Assembly (NCBI GenBank): GCA_023423285.1
Contig: JAFAFV010000185.1
Coordinates: 1 to 19,795 of the forward strand
Length of the DNA stretch: 19,795 nucleotides
Reading direction: 5' to 3'
DNA from: Bacteroidota bacterium
GTDB taxonomy: Bacteria > Bacteroidota > Bacteroidia > Chitinophagales > Chitinophagaceae
Shown: positions 6,155-14,122 of the stretch, piece after piece
Position numbering within the stretch: position 1 is the stretch's first letter
Layout: each line of letters opens with the position of its first letter
The notes under the pieces: generated by a model
What the model was told of the DNA's origin: nothing
The model's database searches: none
Seen by the model: the letters and a program-made list of their open reading frames with translations, nothing else
Program-made: the position numbers and the translations under genes

Positions 6155-7912
6155 ATGAAATCCTTCTTCCGGTATTTTTTGGCTGCCTTCTCAGCTATTG
6201 TTGTTTTTGTCATTATCGTGTTCTTTTTCTTTATGGGGATGGCTGGTTCTGCTATTTCCAAATCTGCGCCTAAAATCACTAAAAAATCGGTTTTACTTAT
6301 TGATCTCAGCAATTCTTATGAAGAGCAGCCGGTTAAGGATCTTCAATCCCTCGTCAATGCTGAAGGCTTCGACGCCCGGCCGGGATTGTACGATGTACTG
6401 CGCCTTATTAAAAAAGCTGGTGAAGATGCCAACATCAGCGGTATTTACCTGGTGGCCAATAACAATGTGAACGGCTTTGCTACCAGCGATGAAATCAGGA
6501 ATGCCCTGCAGGATTTTAAATCTTCTAAAAAATTTGTAATGGCTTATGGCGATATGATGACCCAGAAAGCATACGGTATTGCTAATGTTGCTGATAAAAT
6601 TTTTGTCAGTCCCAAAGGTTATTTTGAATGGATGGGTTACAGTGTGAACCTTGTGTTTGTAAAAGGATTGCTTGATAAGTTAGAGATAAAGCCACAAATC
6701 TTTTATGCAGGCAAATTTAAAAGCGCCACCGAACCCTTCCGTGCTACTGAAATGACTGATGCCAACCGGCAGCAAACATCCGAATGGATGAATGATTTAT
6801 ATGCAGAGTTTCTGCAAAAGACCTCAAAACAGCGAAATGTAGATACCGGCACACTGCACCAGTTGGCTAACACAGGCGTTATTCAAACCCCGCAGGATGC
6901 AGTCACACACAAACTTATTGATGGCGCCAAATATGATGATCAAGTGAAAGATGAGATCAAAAAGCTTATTAAGCTTGATGAAAAGGATAAGATCAATTTT
7001 GTTTCTATAGAAAAATATTCGCTCGCCCACCGTAATACCGGAGGCACAGGGCAGAACATTGCGCTTATTTATGCTTCGGGAAATATTGTTGATGGTAAAG
7101 GCGGAGAAGGAATGATCGGCAGTACCGAGTATGTGGATCTGCTGCGTAAAGCACGGCTCGATGATGACATCAAGGCCATTGTACTACGTGTCAACTCTGG
7201 CGGTGGCAGCGCCCTGGCAAGTGAAAATATTTGGCGTGAAATGGTGCTGGCAAAAAAGAAAAAGCCCGTCATTGTGAGCTTTGGAGATGTGGCAGCATCA
7301 GGCGGTTATTATATTGCCTGCGGGGCCGATAGTATTTTTGCTTCTCCTGCCACGCTTACGGGTTCTATAGGTGTGTTTGGTATTGTTCCAGACATGAGTT
7401 CTTTTTTTGAAAACAAACTCGGCGTTACTTTCGATGGTGTGCAAACCGGTCCTCTGGCTAATGCAGGTAGCGTGGACCATGCCATGACCGAAAAGGAGCA
7501 ACAAATGGTGCGAAGTGAGATTGAAAGAATTTATCTCAGCTTCAAACAACGGGTGGCTGATGGCCGCAAGAAGGATACAGCTTATATTGAAAGCATTGCA
7601 CAAGGCCGTGTATGGACCGGTCTGAAAGGAAAACAAATCGGCATTGTAGATGCTTTTGGCGGACTCGAAGATGCCCTTAAATCAGCCGCGGCCAAAGCAA
7701 ACATCAAAGATTATAAAGTAACTGAATACCCCAAAAAAGCAGGGTTGTTGGAGCGTATCTTAGGCATTGAAAAAAATGAAAGCCGTCTAAACGCCCATTT
7801 GAAAGCAGAGTTGGGAATAGAATATTACAACGTGTACAAACAACTTCAGCAGGTAAAACAGATGGCCGGTTCTGCTCAGGCCAGGCTGCCTTTCGATTTT
7901 GTGATCAGGTAA
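6155..7912 (+). CDS. sppA: Signal peptide peptidase SppA, 67-kDa type
   Basis: SppA is a membrane-anchored serine protease that degrades cleaved signal peptides and other membrane peptides. The 585-residue protein has one N-terminal membrane segment (about 9-30, AAFSAIVVFVIIVFFFFMGM) and two tandem ClpP-like domains, as in the long SppA form. The Ser/Lys dyad is visible: Lys189 in FKSATEPF (equivalent to the E. coli lysine) and Ser382 in GDVAASGGYYIA. The loop VNSGGGSALASE (346-357) has Gly where many homologues have Pro (SPGG). The frame is open back to 5885, but that part overlaps folK in antisense. The ATG at 6155 gives a normal membrane anchor and normal length. The next gene on the strand (GGT) starts 65 bases later. 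Confidence 0.95.
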   Translation: MKSFFRYFLAAFSAIVVFVIIVFFFFMGMAGSAISKSAPKITKKSVLLIDLSNSYEEQPVKDLQSLVNAEGFDARPGLYDVLRLIKKAGEDANISGIYLVANNNVNGFATSDEIRNALQDFKSSKKFVMAYGDMMTQKAYGIANVADKIFVSPKGYFEWMGYSVNLVFVKGLLDKLEIKPQIFYAGKFKSATEPFRATEMTDANRQQTSEWMNDLYAEFLQKTSKQRNVDTGTLHQLANTGVIQTPQDAVTHKLIDGAKYDDQVKDEIKKLIKLDEKDKINFVSIEKYSLAHRNTGGTGQNIALIYASGNIVDGKGGEGMIGSTEYVDLLRKARLDDDIKAIVLRVNSGGGSALASENIWREMVLAKKKKPVIVSFGDVAASGGYYIACGADSIFASPATLTGSIGVFGIVPDMSSFFENKLGVTFDGVQTGPLANAGSVDHAMTEKEQQMVRSEIERIYLSFKQRVADGRKKDTAYIESIAQGRVWTGLKGKQIGIVDAFGGLEDALKSAAAKANIKDYKVTEYPKKAGLLERILGIEKNESRLNAHLKAELGIEYYNVYKQLQQVKQMAGSAQARLPFDFVIR

Positions 7913-7977
7913 AAGTATCGCAAAACTAATCTCATACTAAGTGTGAGCTAATTGCTCTCATCGTTTAAAATTATTTA

Positions 7978-9690
7978 ATGAAACATCTCATTACAGGTAT
8001 TGCAACGGCTGCTTTATTTTCTTGTACTGTTTCCAGCCATACCGGGCAGTCAGTTATTGACACTTATGATTATGCCATTCAGAAAAAAGCAATGGTTAGC
8101 AATGGCGCAGTGGTTTCTGCACATCCGCTTGCCAGCATGGCCGGAGTAGAAATGCTGAAGAAAGGAGGTAATGCCATAGATGCTGCCATTGCCACGCAAT
8201 GGGCGTTGGCCGTGGTGTACCCCGGCGCAGGCAATATTGGAGGTGGTGGTTTTATGGTAGCCAGACTAAAAGATGGTAAAAACCTGGCGCTTGATTACCG
8301 TGAAGCAGCGCCTGGTAAGGCTTACCGCGATATGTACCTTGATGACAAAGGAAATGCCATTGATGAAAAAAGCCGGGACGGCCATCTGGCTGCCGGCGTG
8401 CCAGGAACAGTAGCAGGTTTATTCGCATCATTACAATACGCCAACCTACCCATGCGTGTGCTGATACAACCCGCAATTGATATGGCGGAAAAAGGATATG
8501 TTATTACCGAAAAAGAAGCCCAGTCGCTGAACGCCCTCCGCCCGGATTTTATCAAACACAATACAAAGTTGCCGGTATTTGTAAAGCAATCCTCATGGAA
8601 AAAGGGTGATACGCTGGTCCAGAAAGATCTTGCGGCCACTTTGAGACGCATTCAGAAAAACGGGGTGAAAGGCTTTTACGAAGGCGAAACGGCGCGGCTT
8701 ATCGTAGATGAAATGAACCGGGGCAAAGGCATTATCACTCTTTCCGACCTTAAAAATTATACCGCTAAATTCAGGGATCCGCTAATATTTAATTACCGTG
8801 GTTATCAGGTTATGGGTATGCCCATGCCCAGCAGCGGCGGCCTTTTGCTGAACCAGATGCTGAAAATGACTGAGCCATTCAACATTGGAGCAATGGGTTT
8901 TCAAACACCTGGGTCAGTGCAACTAATGACAGAAATTGAGCGCCGTGCTTACGCTGACCGTGCGCGGTACATGGGGGATGCGGACTTTTACAAAGTTCCG
9001 GTAGCAGAACTGCGCAGCGAAGCCTATTTGCAACAACGCATGGCAGACTATAAGCCGGGCATAGCAGGCAGCAGCCAAATCACACGTGAAGGAGTGGTGC
9101 CCGGTTATGAAAGCGAGGAAACCACACACCTGAGTGTAATTGACAGAGAAGGCAACGCGGTGGCGGTAACCACCACCCTCAACGGCGGCTATGGAAGTCG
9201 TACGGTAGTGGGTGGCGCAGGGTTTTTACTCAACAATGAGATGGATGATTTCAGCGCCAGGCCGGGCTCTCCCAATATGTTTGGTGCCGTTGGCGGAAAA
9301 GCCAATGCTATCGAACCCGGCAAAAGAATGCTGAGCAGCATGGCCCCAACTATTGTGTTGAATAACAACCAGCCTTACCTTGTTGTGGGAACGCCGGGCG
9401 GTACCACCATTCCTACATCTGTGTATCAAACGATCCTGAATATTATTGATTTTAATATGAGTACTGATGATGCGGTGAACAAACCCAAGTTCCATCACCA
9501 GTGGCTGCCCGACAGGATCGATGTGGAAAAAGGATTTAACGAGGCTACAAGGCAGGCACTGGAAAAGATGGGGTATAATATTCGTACGCGCGGCGCTTAC
9601 AGCAGAACAGAAGTAATCAAAGTAATGCCTAACGGAACATTTGAAGCAGTGGCTGATAATCGCGGGGATGACTCAGCCGCGGGGTATTGA
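7978..9690 (+). CDS. ggt: Gamma-glutamyltransferase, predicted lipoprotein
   Basis: GGT cleaves the gamma-glutamyl bond of glutathione and related peptides, by hydrolysis or transfer to amino acids, normally in the periplasm. The 570-residue precursor has a lipobox LFSC with Cys16, so it is probably membrane-anchored. The family core is complete: GGNAIDAAIA (63-72), GGGGFMV (88-94), DYREAAP with the glutamate-binding Arg108, the autocleavage site before Thr382 in EETTHLSV (Thr382 would become the catalytic N-terminus of the small subunit), LNNEMDDFSA, MLSSMAPTIV, GTPGGTTIP, FHHQWLPD and the terminal AAGY. It aligns with E. coli GGT from end to end. The ATG at 7978 directly precedes the lipoprotein signal. 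The 65-base gap after sppA has no terminator, so the genes may be co-transcribed. Confidence 0.96.
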   Translation: MKHLITGIATAALFSCTVSSHTGQSVIDTYDYAIQKKAMVSNGAVVSAHPLASMAGVEMLKKGGNAIDAAIATQWALAVVYPGAGNIGGGGFMVARLKDGKNLALDYREAAPGKAYRDMYLDDKGNAIDEKSRDGHLAAGVPGTVAGLFASLQYANLPMRVLIQPAIDMAEKGYVITEKEAQSLNALRPDFIKHNTKLPVFVKQSSWKKGDTLVQKDLAATLRRIQKNGVKGFYEGETARLIVDEMNRGKGIITLSDLKNYTAKFRDPLIFNYRGYQVMGMPMPSSGGLLLNQMLKMTEPFNIGAMGFQTPGSVQLMTEIERRAYADRARYMGDADFYKVPVAELRSEAYLQQRMADYKPGIAGSSQITREGVVPGYESEETTHLSVIDREGNAVAVTTTLNGGYGSRTVVGGAGFLLNNEMDDFSARPGSPNMFGAVGGKANAIEPGKRMLSSMAPTIVLNNNQPYLVVGTPGGTTIPTSVYQTILNIIDFNMSTDDAVNKPKFHHQWLPDRIDVEKGFNEATRQALEKMGYNIRTRGAYSRTEVIKVMPNGTFEAVADNRGDDSAAGY

Positions 9691-9786
9691 GGATAGTAAT
9701 TGAAACCAAACTACCGCTTACATGACTTGCACGGCATAATGAGTTAACTTAGTCGGGTATAAAATATTTTAAAATTTAAAGAAAGT

Positions 9787-11703
9787 ATGAAGCATCTATC
9801 CATCCCATTTATTTTTTGCATTTTATTCATTTCCATGAGTATTCAGGGTAAAGCTCAGAATCGCATTGCCATCATCCCCGAACCGGTAAGCCTTACCGAA
9901 AAGCCTGGCAACTTCAGCCTTACGCAAAGCATGGTCATTAAAGCGCCTGACAATGCTGACATGGGCATTACTGTTAACTATCTTGCGAAGCGCCTTAGCA
10001 TTCCCACGGGGTTTAGGGTGCGTACGGTTACAGATGATGTGGAAAGAGCTAATATTTCGCTACAGCTCAACACCCTTCGTAACGAGCAGATAGGAGACGA
10101 GGGTTACCAATTATCTGTGGCACAAAATGGCGTGGTAATTAAAGCCAACAAACCGGCAGGATTGTTTTACGGGGTGCAAACTTTTTTACAACTGCTGCCG
10201 CCAGAAATCGAAAGCAGCAAACCTGTTCAAGGTATTAGCTGGCAGGCGCCTGCTGTTGAGATCACAGACTACCCACGCGTGGGCTGGCGAGGGCTGATGC
10301 TGGATGTTTCAAGACATTTTTTTACAGTAGAGGAGGTGAAGCAATATATTGACAACATGGTGAAGTATAAATACAACATGTTTCACTGGGGATTGACCAA
10401 TGATGAAGGCTGGCGCATAGAAATTAAAAGCCTGCCAAAGCTTACGGAAGTGGGCGCATGGAGAGTGGAAAAAGTAGGCGATTTTGGCAGCTTCTCGCAC
10501 CCGCTGCCAGAGGAGCCAAAAACATATGGTGGTTTTTACACGCAGGAGCAGGTGAAAGACGTAGTTCAATATGCTAAGGAAAGATTTGTGAACGTTCTGC
10601 CGGAGATCAATGTGCCCGGTCACAGCCTGGCCATTATTGCTTCTTATCCCGAACTTTCCTGTACACCAGGCGCTGAAAAATACAATGTGCGTGCCGGCGA
10701 ACCCATTATGGACTGGAGCCGCGGCGCACCGCCTATTGCAATGATAGATAACACCCTTTGCCCTGCCAATGAGAAAGTGTATGAGTTTATGGATAAGGTG
10801 GTAACTGAAGTGGCGCAACTTTTTCCCTATGAATACCTGCACATGGGCGGCGATGAAGCCCCGCATAACTTCTGGGCAAAAAACCCGCAGGTGCAGGCAC
10901 TGATGAAACGGGAAGGGCTAAAAACCATCCCGCAGGTGCAGGCTTATTTTGAAAAGCGCCTTGAGAAAATTGTGAACGCCAAAGGCAAAAAAATGATGGG
11001 CTGGGACGAGTTGCTGGAAGGTGGTGTGAACAAAACCACGGCTATTATGAGCTGGCGCGGCATTAAAGATGGCATTAAAGCTTCTAACGAAGGGCACTAT
11101 GTGGTGATGAGCCCATCACAACACACTTATATTGATTTGATGCAAGGCGATGAATCAACCGATCCCCGTGTGTATCAAAACCTGCGCCTGACCCAGACGT
11201 ATCAGTTTGATCCTGTTCCACCAGGGGCTAATGCAAAATATATTCTGGGTGGTCAGGCTAATTTATGGACGGAACAGATATACAACCTGCGCCAGGCAGA
11301 ATACATGACATGGCCGCGCGGTTTTGCCGTGGCTGAATCAGTTTGGTCGCCTTTGAAAAACAAGAACTGGGACAGATTTATCTCAAAAACAGAAAGTCAT
11401 TTTGAACGCCTGGCTCAGTCTCAAACCAAATATTCTCCGGCTATGTATGAGCCTATTTTAAAATTTACAAAGTTGGATGGCGACAGATACCAGGTGACCA
11501 TGCAAACAGAGATTGATGGCATTAGCGTTCATTACAGTTTCGATAACTCTGAACCGGATAACTTCTATCCCATATATACAAAACCATTGATCATACCCAA
11601 AGATGCCCAAAAATTACGCATTGTAACTTACCGCGATGGCAGACAGGCAGGCCGCCAGATGATCATCCGCATTGAAGATTGGAAAAGAAGGGCCGGGAAG
11701 TAA
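9787..11703 (+). CDS. Family GH20 beta-N-acetylhexosaminidase
   Basis: A secreted 638-residue enzyme that should release terminal GlcNAc or GalNAc from glycans, chitooligosaccharides or murein fragments by substrate-assisted catalysis. A signal peptide (1-23, ending GKAQ) is followed by a GH20 N-terminal domain (about 27-160), the TIM barrel (about 163-530) and a C-terminal beta domain (about 555-632, VHYSFDNSEPDNFYPIYTKP) of the hexosaminidase C-terminal kind. The substrate-binding arginine is in LDVSRHFF (Arg176) and the catalytic pair Asp356-Glu357 is in HMGGDEAPHNFW. Two conserved segments deviate: HWGLTNDEGWR (200-210), where homologues usually read HWHLTDDxGWR, and EINVPGHS (273-280), where EIDxPGH is usual. 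The gene begins 96 bases after ggt and ends 27 bases before the terminator stem at 11731. Confidence 0.95.
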   Translation: MKHLSIPFIFCILFISMSIQGKAQNRIAIIPEPVSLTEKPGNFSLTQSMVIKAPDNADMGITVNYLAKRLSIPTGFRVRTVTDDVERANISLQLNTLRNEQIGDEGYQLSVAQNGVVIKANKPAGLFYGVQTFLQLLPPEIESSKPVQGISWQAPAVEITDYPRVGWRGLMLDVSRHFFTVEEVKQYIDNMVKYKYNMFHWGLTNDEGWRIEIKSLPKLTEVGAWRVEKVGDFGSFSHPLPEEPKTYGGFYTQEQVKDVVQYAKERFVNVLPEINVPGHSLAIIASYPELSCTPGAEKYNVRAGEPIMDWSRGAPPIAMIDNTLCPANEKVYEFMDKVVTEVAQLFPYEYLHMGGDEAPHNFWAKNPQVQALMKREGLKTIPQVQAYFEKRLEKIVNAKGKKMMGWDELLEGGVNKTTAIMSWRGIKDGIKASNEGHYVVMSPSQHTYIDLMQGDESTDPRVYQNLRLTQTYQFDPVPPGANAKYILGGQANLWTEQIYNLRQAEYMTWPRGFAVAESVWSPLKNKNWDRFISKTESHFERLAQSQTKYSPAMYEPILKFTKLDGDRYQVTMQTEIDGISVHYSFDNSEPDNFYPIYTKPLIIPKDAQKLRIVTYRDGRQAGRQMIIRIEDWKRRAGK

Positions 11704-11724
11704 TTTCTTTGATATTTTATAATT

Positions 11725-11755
11725 AAAAAACCGCTCCTTTACGGGCGGTTTTTTT
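11725..11755 (+). terminator. Rho-independent terminator after the GH20 gene
   Basis: The stem CCGCTC / GGGCGG (one G-U pair) encloses CTTTAC, with an A-run before it and seven T after it. The symmetric A and T runs suit termination from both sides, including the convergent gene that ends at 11779. Confidence 0.85.
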
Positions 11756-11778
11756 GATCTGTCAATTTTCTGCCAATA

Positions 11779-12132
11779 TTATTGTATAGATTTTTTTGCA
11801 GGTTTTTCGCTAACCATTTTTTCCAGTTCACGTGCAATTTGCTCTATGAGGTTGGATGATGCTACCAAAAAACTTTCAATTGCAGGTTGGCTGGTTTTTG
11901 CAATTTTATCTGCTCGATCTTCCACCACAACTTTAATTTTTTCTGCAGAGCGCTGGATGGACGCTGCTGCCTGTTCTATATTTTTTTCTGCTTCTTTCAT
12001 AGGGTCCGGTTTGTGGGGCGGAGGTTGCTGTTCTATACGGGTTTCTGGTTTATTACCGTTGGATTGAGCTGCTACGTTTCCGGCTGTAAAAACACAAACG
12101 GCCAGCATTACAGGCAATAATATCTTTTTCAT
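11779..12132 (-). CDS. Small secreted helical protein of unknown function
   Basis: I do not recognise this 117-residue protein. It has a clear signal peptide (MKKILLPVMLAVCVFTAGNVAAQ, here split as 1-12 and 13-23), then a polar proline-rich linker (about 24-44, with QQPPPHKPDP). About 65 residues of charged amphipathic helix follow (EAEKNIEQAAASIQRSAEKI … NLIEQIARELEKM) and a lysine-rich end. There is no cysteine in the mature part and no enzyme motif. This is compatible with a periplasmic coiled-coil or lipid-binding helical protein, but no function is claimed. The two reading frames on the opposite strand look like shadows because only this frame gives a signal peptide and heptad-like spacing. 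It shares the terminator at 11725-11755 with the GH20 gene. Confidence 0.75.
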   Translation of the reverse strand: MKKILLPVMLAVCVFTAGNVAAQSNGNKPETRIEQQPPPHKPDPMKEAEKNIEQAAASIQRSAEKIKVVVEDRADKIAKTSQPAIESFLVASSNLIEQIARELEKMVSEKPAKKSIQ

Positions 12133-12214
12133 TTGTATAAGTTTTTGCTAAAAGCAAGACTGACCCGTAGTAACAATGGTTGTATCAATATAATAATTCA
12201 CAGCAGCCTAATGG

Positions 12215-13081
12215 TCAGGCATTGATGATCTTCAGAATCTCGTTAATTTCATCCTTCATATATTGTTTGTTTTCAGTGGTATAGCATTCTGCCAGGTCTG
12301 AAAGCAATCGGCCTATTACCTGCCTGTTGTTAGCAGGAATAAAAAATTCTGGCGTCACGGTCAATGCCGCCCGTTTAAAGTAATTGGTAAGATCGTTATG
12401 GGTAAAGGCCTGCCCGGTAACGGGGTCAATAAAAAACTCTATATTAAGATGAAGCTGGTCCTGCTCATCGTGCACCTGCGGTTTAAAATAACCTAAAATG
12501 AACTGGTTGGGAACGGGGATTAGTCGTACGGGCAGGTCGAGCATTTCTGCAAGTATAAGAAACAGAACACCGTTGCCTGTTTGGTTACCTCTTTTTGACT
12601 CAATGATTTTGTTTATTAAAAATTCGTGGGGTTTAGATGAATCGTTATAATCGCCGCGCAGGCCAAAATAATTGTAAAAAATATTATTGAATACAGTGAC
12701 CTGTTCCAGCGCGGTGAGGTAATGATTCAACTCCAACCAAATGTTACGCCGTAGCCTTTCAACGTCCTGGATGACTTTTGCCGTATGTAGATTGGGAAAT
12801 AGAAACTTGGCTGCCAGCAGCGCGCCGGGCAGCAACTCTTGATGGGGTGATTGCGACCATGCTCTGAAATCTTCTGACAGCCCGTTAAAGTGCAGGCGGT
12901 GTATGAGTTGTTCTATACGTTCTAGCACTTCCGCATCCGCAGTATGTTCCCAAAGGTCTTCCAGATCGGGTATAATGGGTGGCCCGTAAGAAATGATCCT
13001 GGTGCTAACGGCCTCAAAAATTCCGGGGTCGGGATCTTCAATTAAATTGAGCAGGGCTTTCACTTCGTTTGCACCTTTCAT
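12215..13081 (-). CDS. SirB1/transglutaminase-like superfamily protein
   Basis: A 288-residue cytoplasmic protein. The first 80 residues are helical and repeat-like (VKALLNLIEDPDPGIFEAVSTRIISYG…). The segment from about 84 to 200 (LLAAKFLFPNLHTAKVIQDV, LRRNIW, FNNIFYNYFGLRGD, INKIIESKRGN, LIPVPNQFILGYF) matches the SirB1-type transglutaminase-like domain. Such proteins are widespread, but their biochemical role is poorly defined. The only cysteine is Cys266 near the C-terminus, outside the domain, so a Cys-protease or transglutaminase activity is unlikely. I prefer the ATG at 13081 to an upstream start at 13120. The promoter -7 element (13090-13097) lies between them, so a transcript from it could not include the upstream start, and MKGANEVKALL begins the conserved region. 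Confidence 0.82.
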   Translation of the reverse strand: MKGANEVKALLNLIEDPDPGIFEAVSTRIISYGPPIIPDLEDLWEHTADAEVLERIEQLIHRLHFNGLSEDFRAWSQSPHQELLPGALLAAKFLFPNLHTAKVIQDVERLRRNIWLELNHYLTALEQVTVFNNIFYNYFGLRGDYNDSSKPHEFLINKIIESKRGNQTGNGVLFLILAEMLDLPVRLIPVPNQFILGYFKPQVHDEQDQLHLNIEFFIDPVTGQAFTHNDLTNYFKRAALTVTPEFFIPANNRQVIGRLLSDLAECYTTENKQYMKDEINEILKIINA

Positions 13082-13089
13082 GATAGTAG

Positions 13090-13121
13090 CAAATATAATC
13101 GTCACCAAAGCGTATGACAAA
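13090..13121 (-). promoter_or_regulatory. Promoter of the SirB1-like gene, very close to the ATG
   Basis: On the minus strand TTTG (13121-13118), a 20-base spacer and TATATTTG (13097-13090) form a full Bacteroidota promoter. Only 8 bases separate the -7 element from the ATG at 13081, so the leader should be about 5 bases or less. This also supports the start chosen. Confidence 0.7.
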
Positions 13122-13207
13122 TATTAAAATCCACAATCAGTGGAAACAAAAAAATAGCATAAGAATTATTTTGGATAGATTTAAATTTACCTGATTTTTT
13201 ACTAATA

Positions 13208-14107
13208 ATGAACCGGCTGTCATCATACAAAAGGGGGCTGCTGTTTGCAGTGGCTGCTTATTTTATCTGGGGCATCTTTCCCCTATACTGGAAACTGTTG
13301 GATCAGATACCGGCCGTGCAAATACTGGCACACCGCATCGTATGGTCTTTCGTGTTTCTTGCTATTATCATTATGTTCAGCCGCGATCAGTCTTTCAGGC
13401 AGTATGTTCAAAATAAAAAAGTGTGGTGGGTACTCAGCTTGTCTGCCATTGTTATAGCCTGCAACTGGGGCATTTATATTTACGCTGTTAATAACGAGCA
13501 GATTGTAGAGGCCAGTCTTGGATATTATATCAATCCAATTGTAAATATTGCGCTGGGTATTATTTTTTTAAAAGAACGTCTTACCCGCATGCAGGCGCTG
13601 GCAGTAGCGTTTGCGCTGGCCGGCCTGGCATATCTTACAATTGAAATGGGCAGGCTGCCGGTAATTTCGCTGTTGCTGGCTTTATCATTTGGCATATACG
13701 CACTGGTACGTAAAAAAGCTAATCTGCGATCATTGCCGGGTTTATTTATTGAAACTTTGATATTGGTGCCTGTGGCGTTGGCTTACCTATGGTTTGCCGA
13801 CCGTTCAGGCACGGGTGCTTTTCTGCATCAGTCAATGCTTACAAATGTGTTGCTGATACTTGCGGGGCCGGTCACAGCCATGCCGCTGTTTTTATTCGGC
13901 ATTGCCGCCACAAAAATTCCATTGTCTACCATGGGCTTCATCCAGTATTTTTCACCAACCATTCAGTTGCTGATAGGTGTTGTTGTTTTTAAAGAAACCT
14001 TTACAAACGCCAATTTCATCAGCTTCGCATTGGTGTGGATCGGGCTGGCGATATACAGTTACAGCATTGCCCGGCAGATGCATGTGCGCAGAAAAGAAAG
14101 TAAGTAA
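13208..14107 (+). CDS. rarD: EamA-family transporter, RarD type
   Basis: A 299-residue inner-membrane protein with about ten hydrophobic segments and two EamA repeats. RarD hallmarks are YFIWGIFPLYWKLL (18-31), LAHRIVWSF near 40, NWGIYIYAV near 85 and EASLGYYINPIVNI near 101. RarD was named for its effect on chloramphenicol resistance in Pseudomonas, but its natural substrate is not established and the fold belongs to the drug/metabolite transporter superfamily. The ATG at 13208 gives the usual short N-terminus. The promoter is weak by eye; TAGATTTA (13176-13183) and TAAATTTA (13182-13189) are near matches to the -7 element. It is convergent with the NlpC/P60 gene, with only 15 bases between stops and no hairpin, so antisense overlap of the two transcripts is likely. 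Confidence 0.92.
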   Translation: MNRLSSYKRGLLFAVAAYFIWGIFPLYWKLLDQIPAVQILAHRIVWSFVFLAIIIMFSRDQSFRQYVQNKKVWWVLSLSAIVIACNWGIYIYAVNNEQIVEASLGYYINPIVNIALGIIFLKERLTRMQALAVAFALAGLAYLTIEMGRLPVISLLLALSFGIYALVRKKANLRSLPGLFIETLILVPVALAYLWFADRSGTGAFLHQSMLTNVLLILAGPVTAMPLFLFGIAATKIPLSTMGFIQYFSPTIQLLIGVVVFKETFTNANFISFALVWIGLAIYSYSIARQMHVRRKESK

Positions 14108-14122
14108 CCTGGTGGAAGTAAC

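Noticed and set aside
7931..7947. Dyad CTCATACT-A-AGTGTGAG between sppA and ggt as a terminator
   Set aside because: It has one G-U pair, almost no loop and no T-run. It could be an operator, but there is no support, and it cannot separate the two genes.
10309..10866. 185-codon minus-strand frame opposite the GH20 gene
   Set aside because: It overlaps the catalytic barrel of a clear enzyme, is rich in His/Phe/Cys as expected of an antisense shadow, and has no family signature.
12145..12157. Small hairpin TTGCT-AAA-AGCAA upstream of the small secreted protein
   Set aside because: A 5-bp AT-rich stem is expected by chance in such DNA, with no flanking regulatory pattern.
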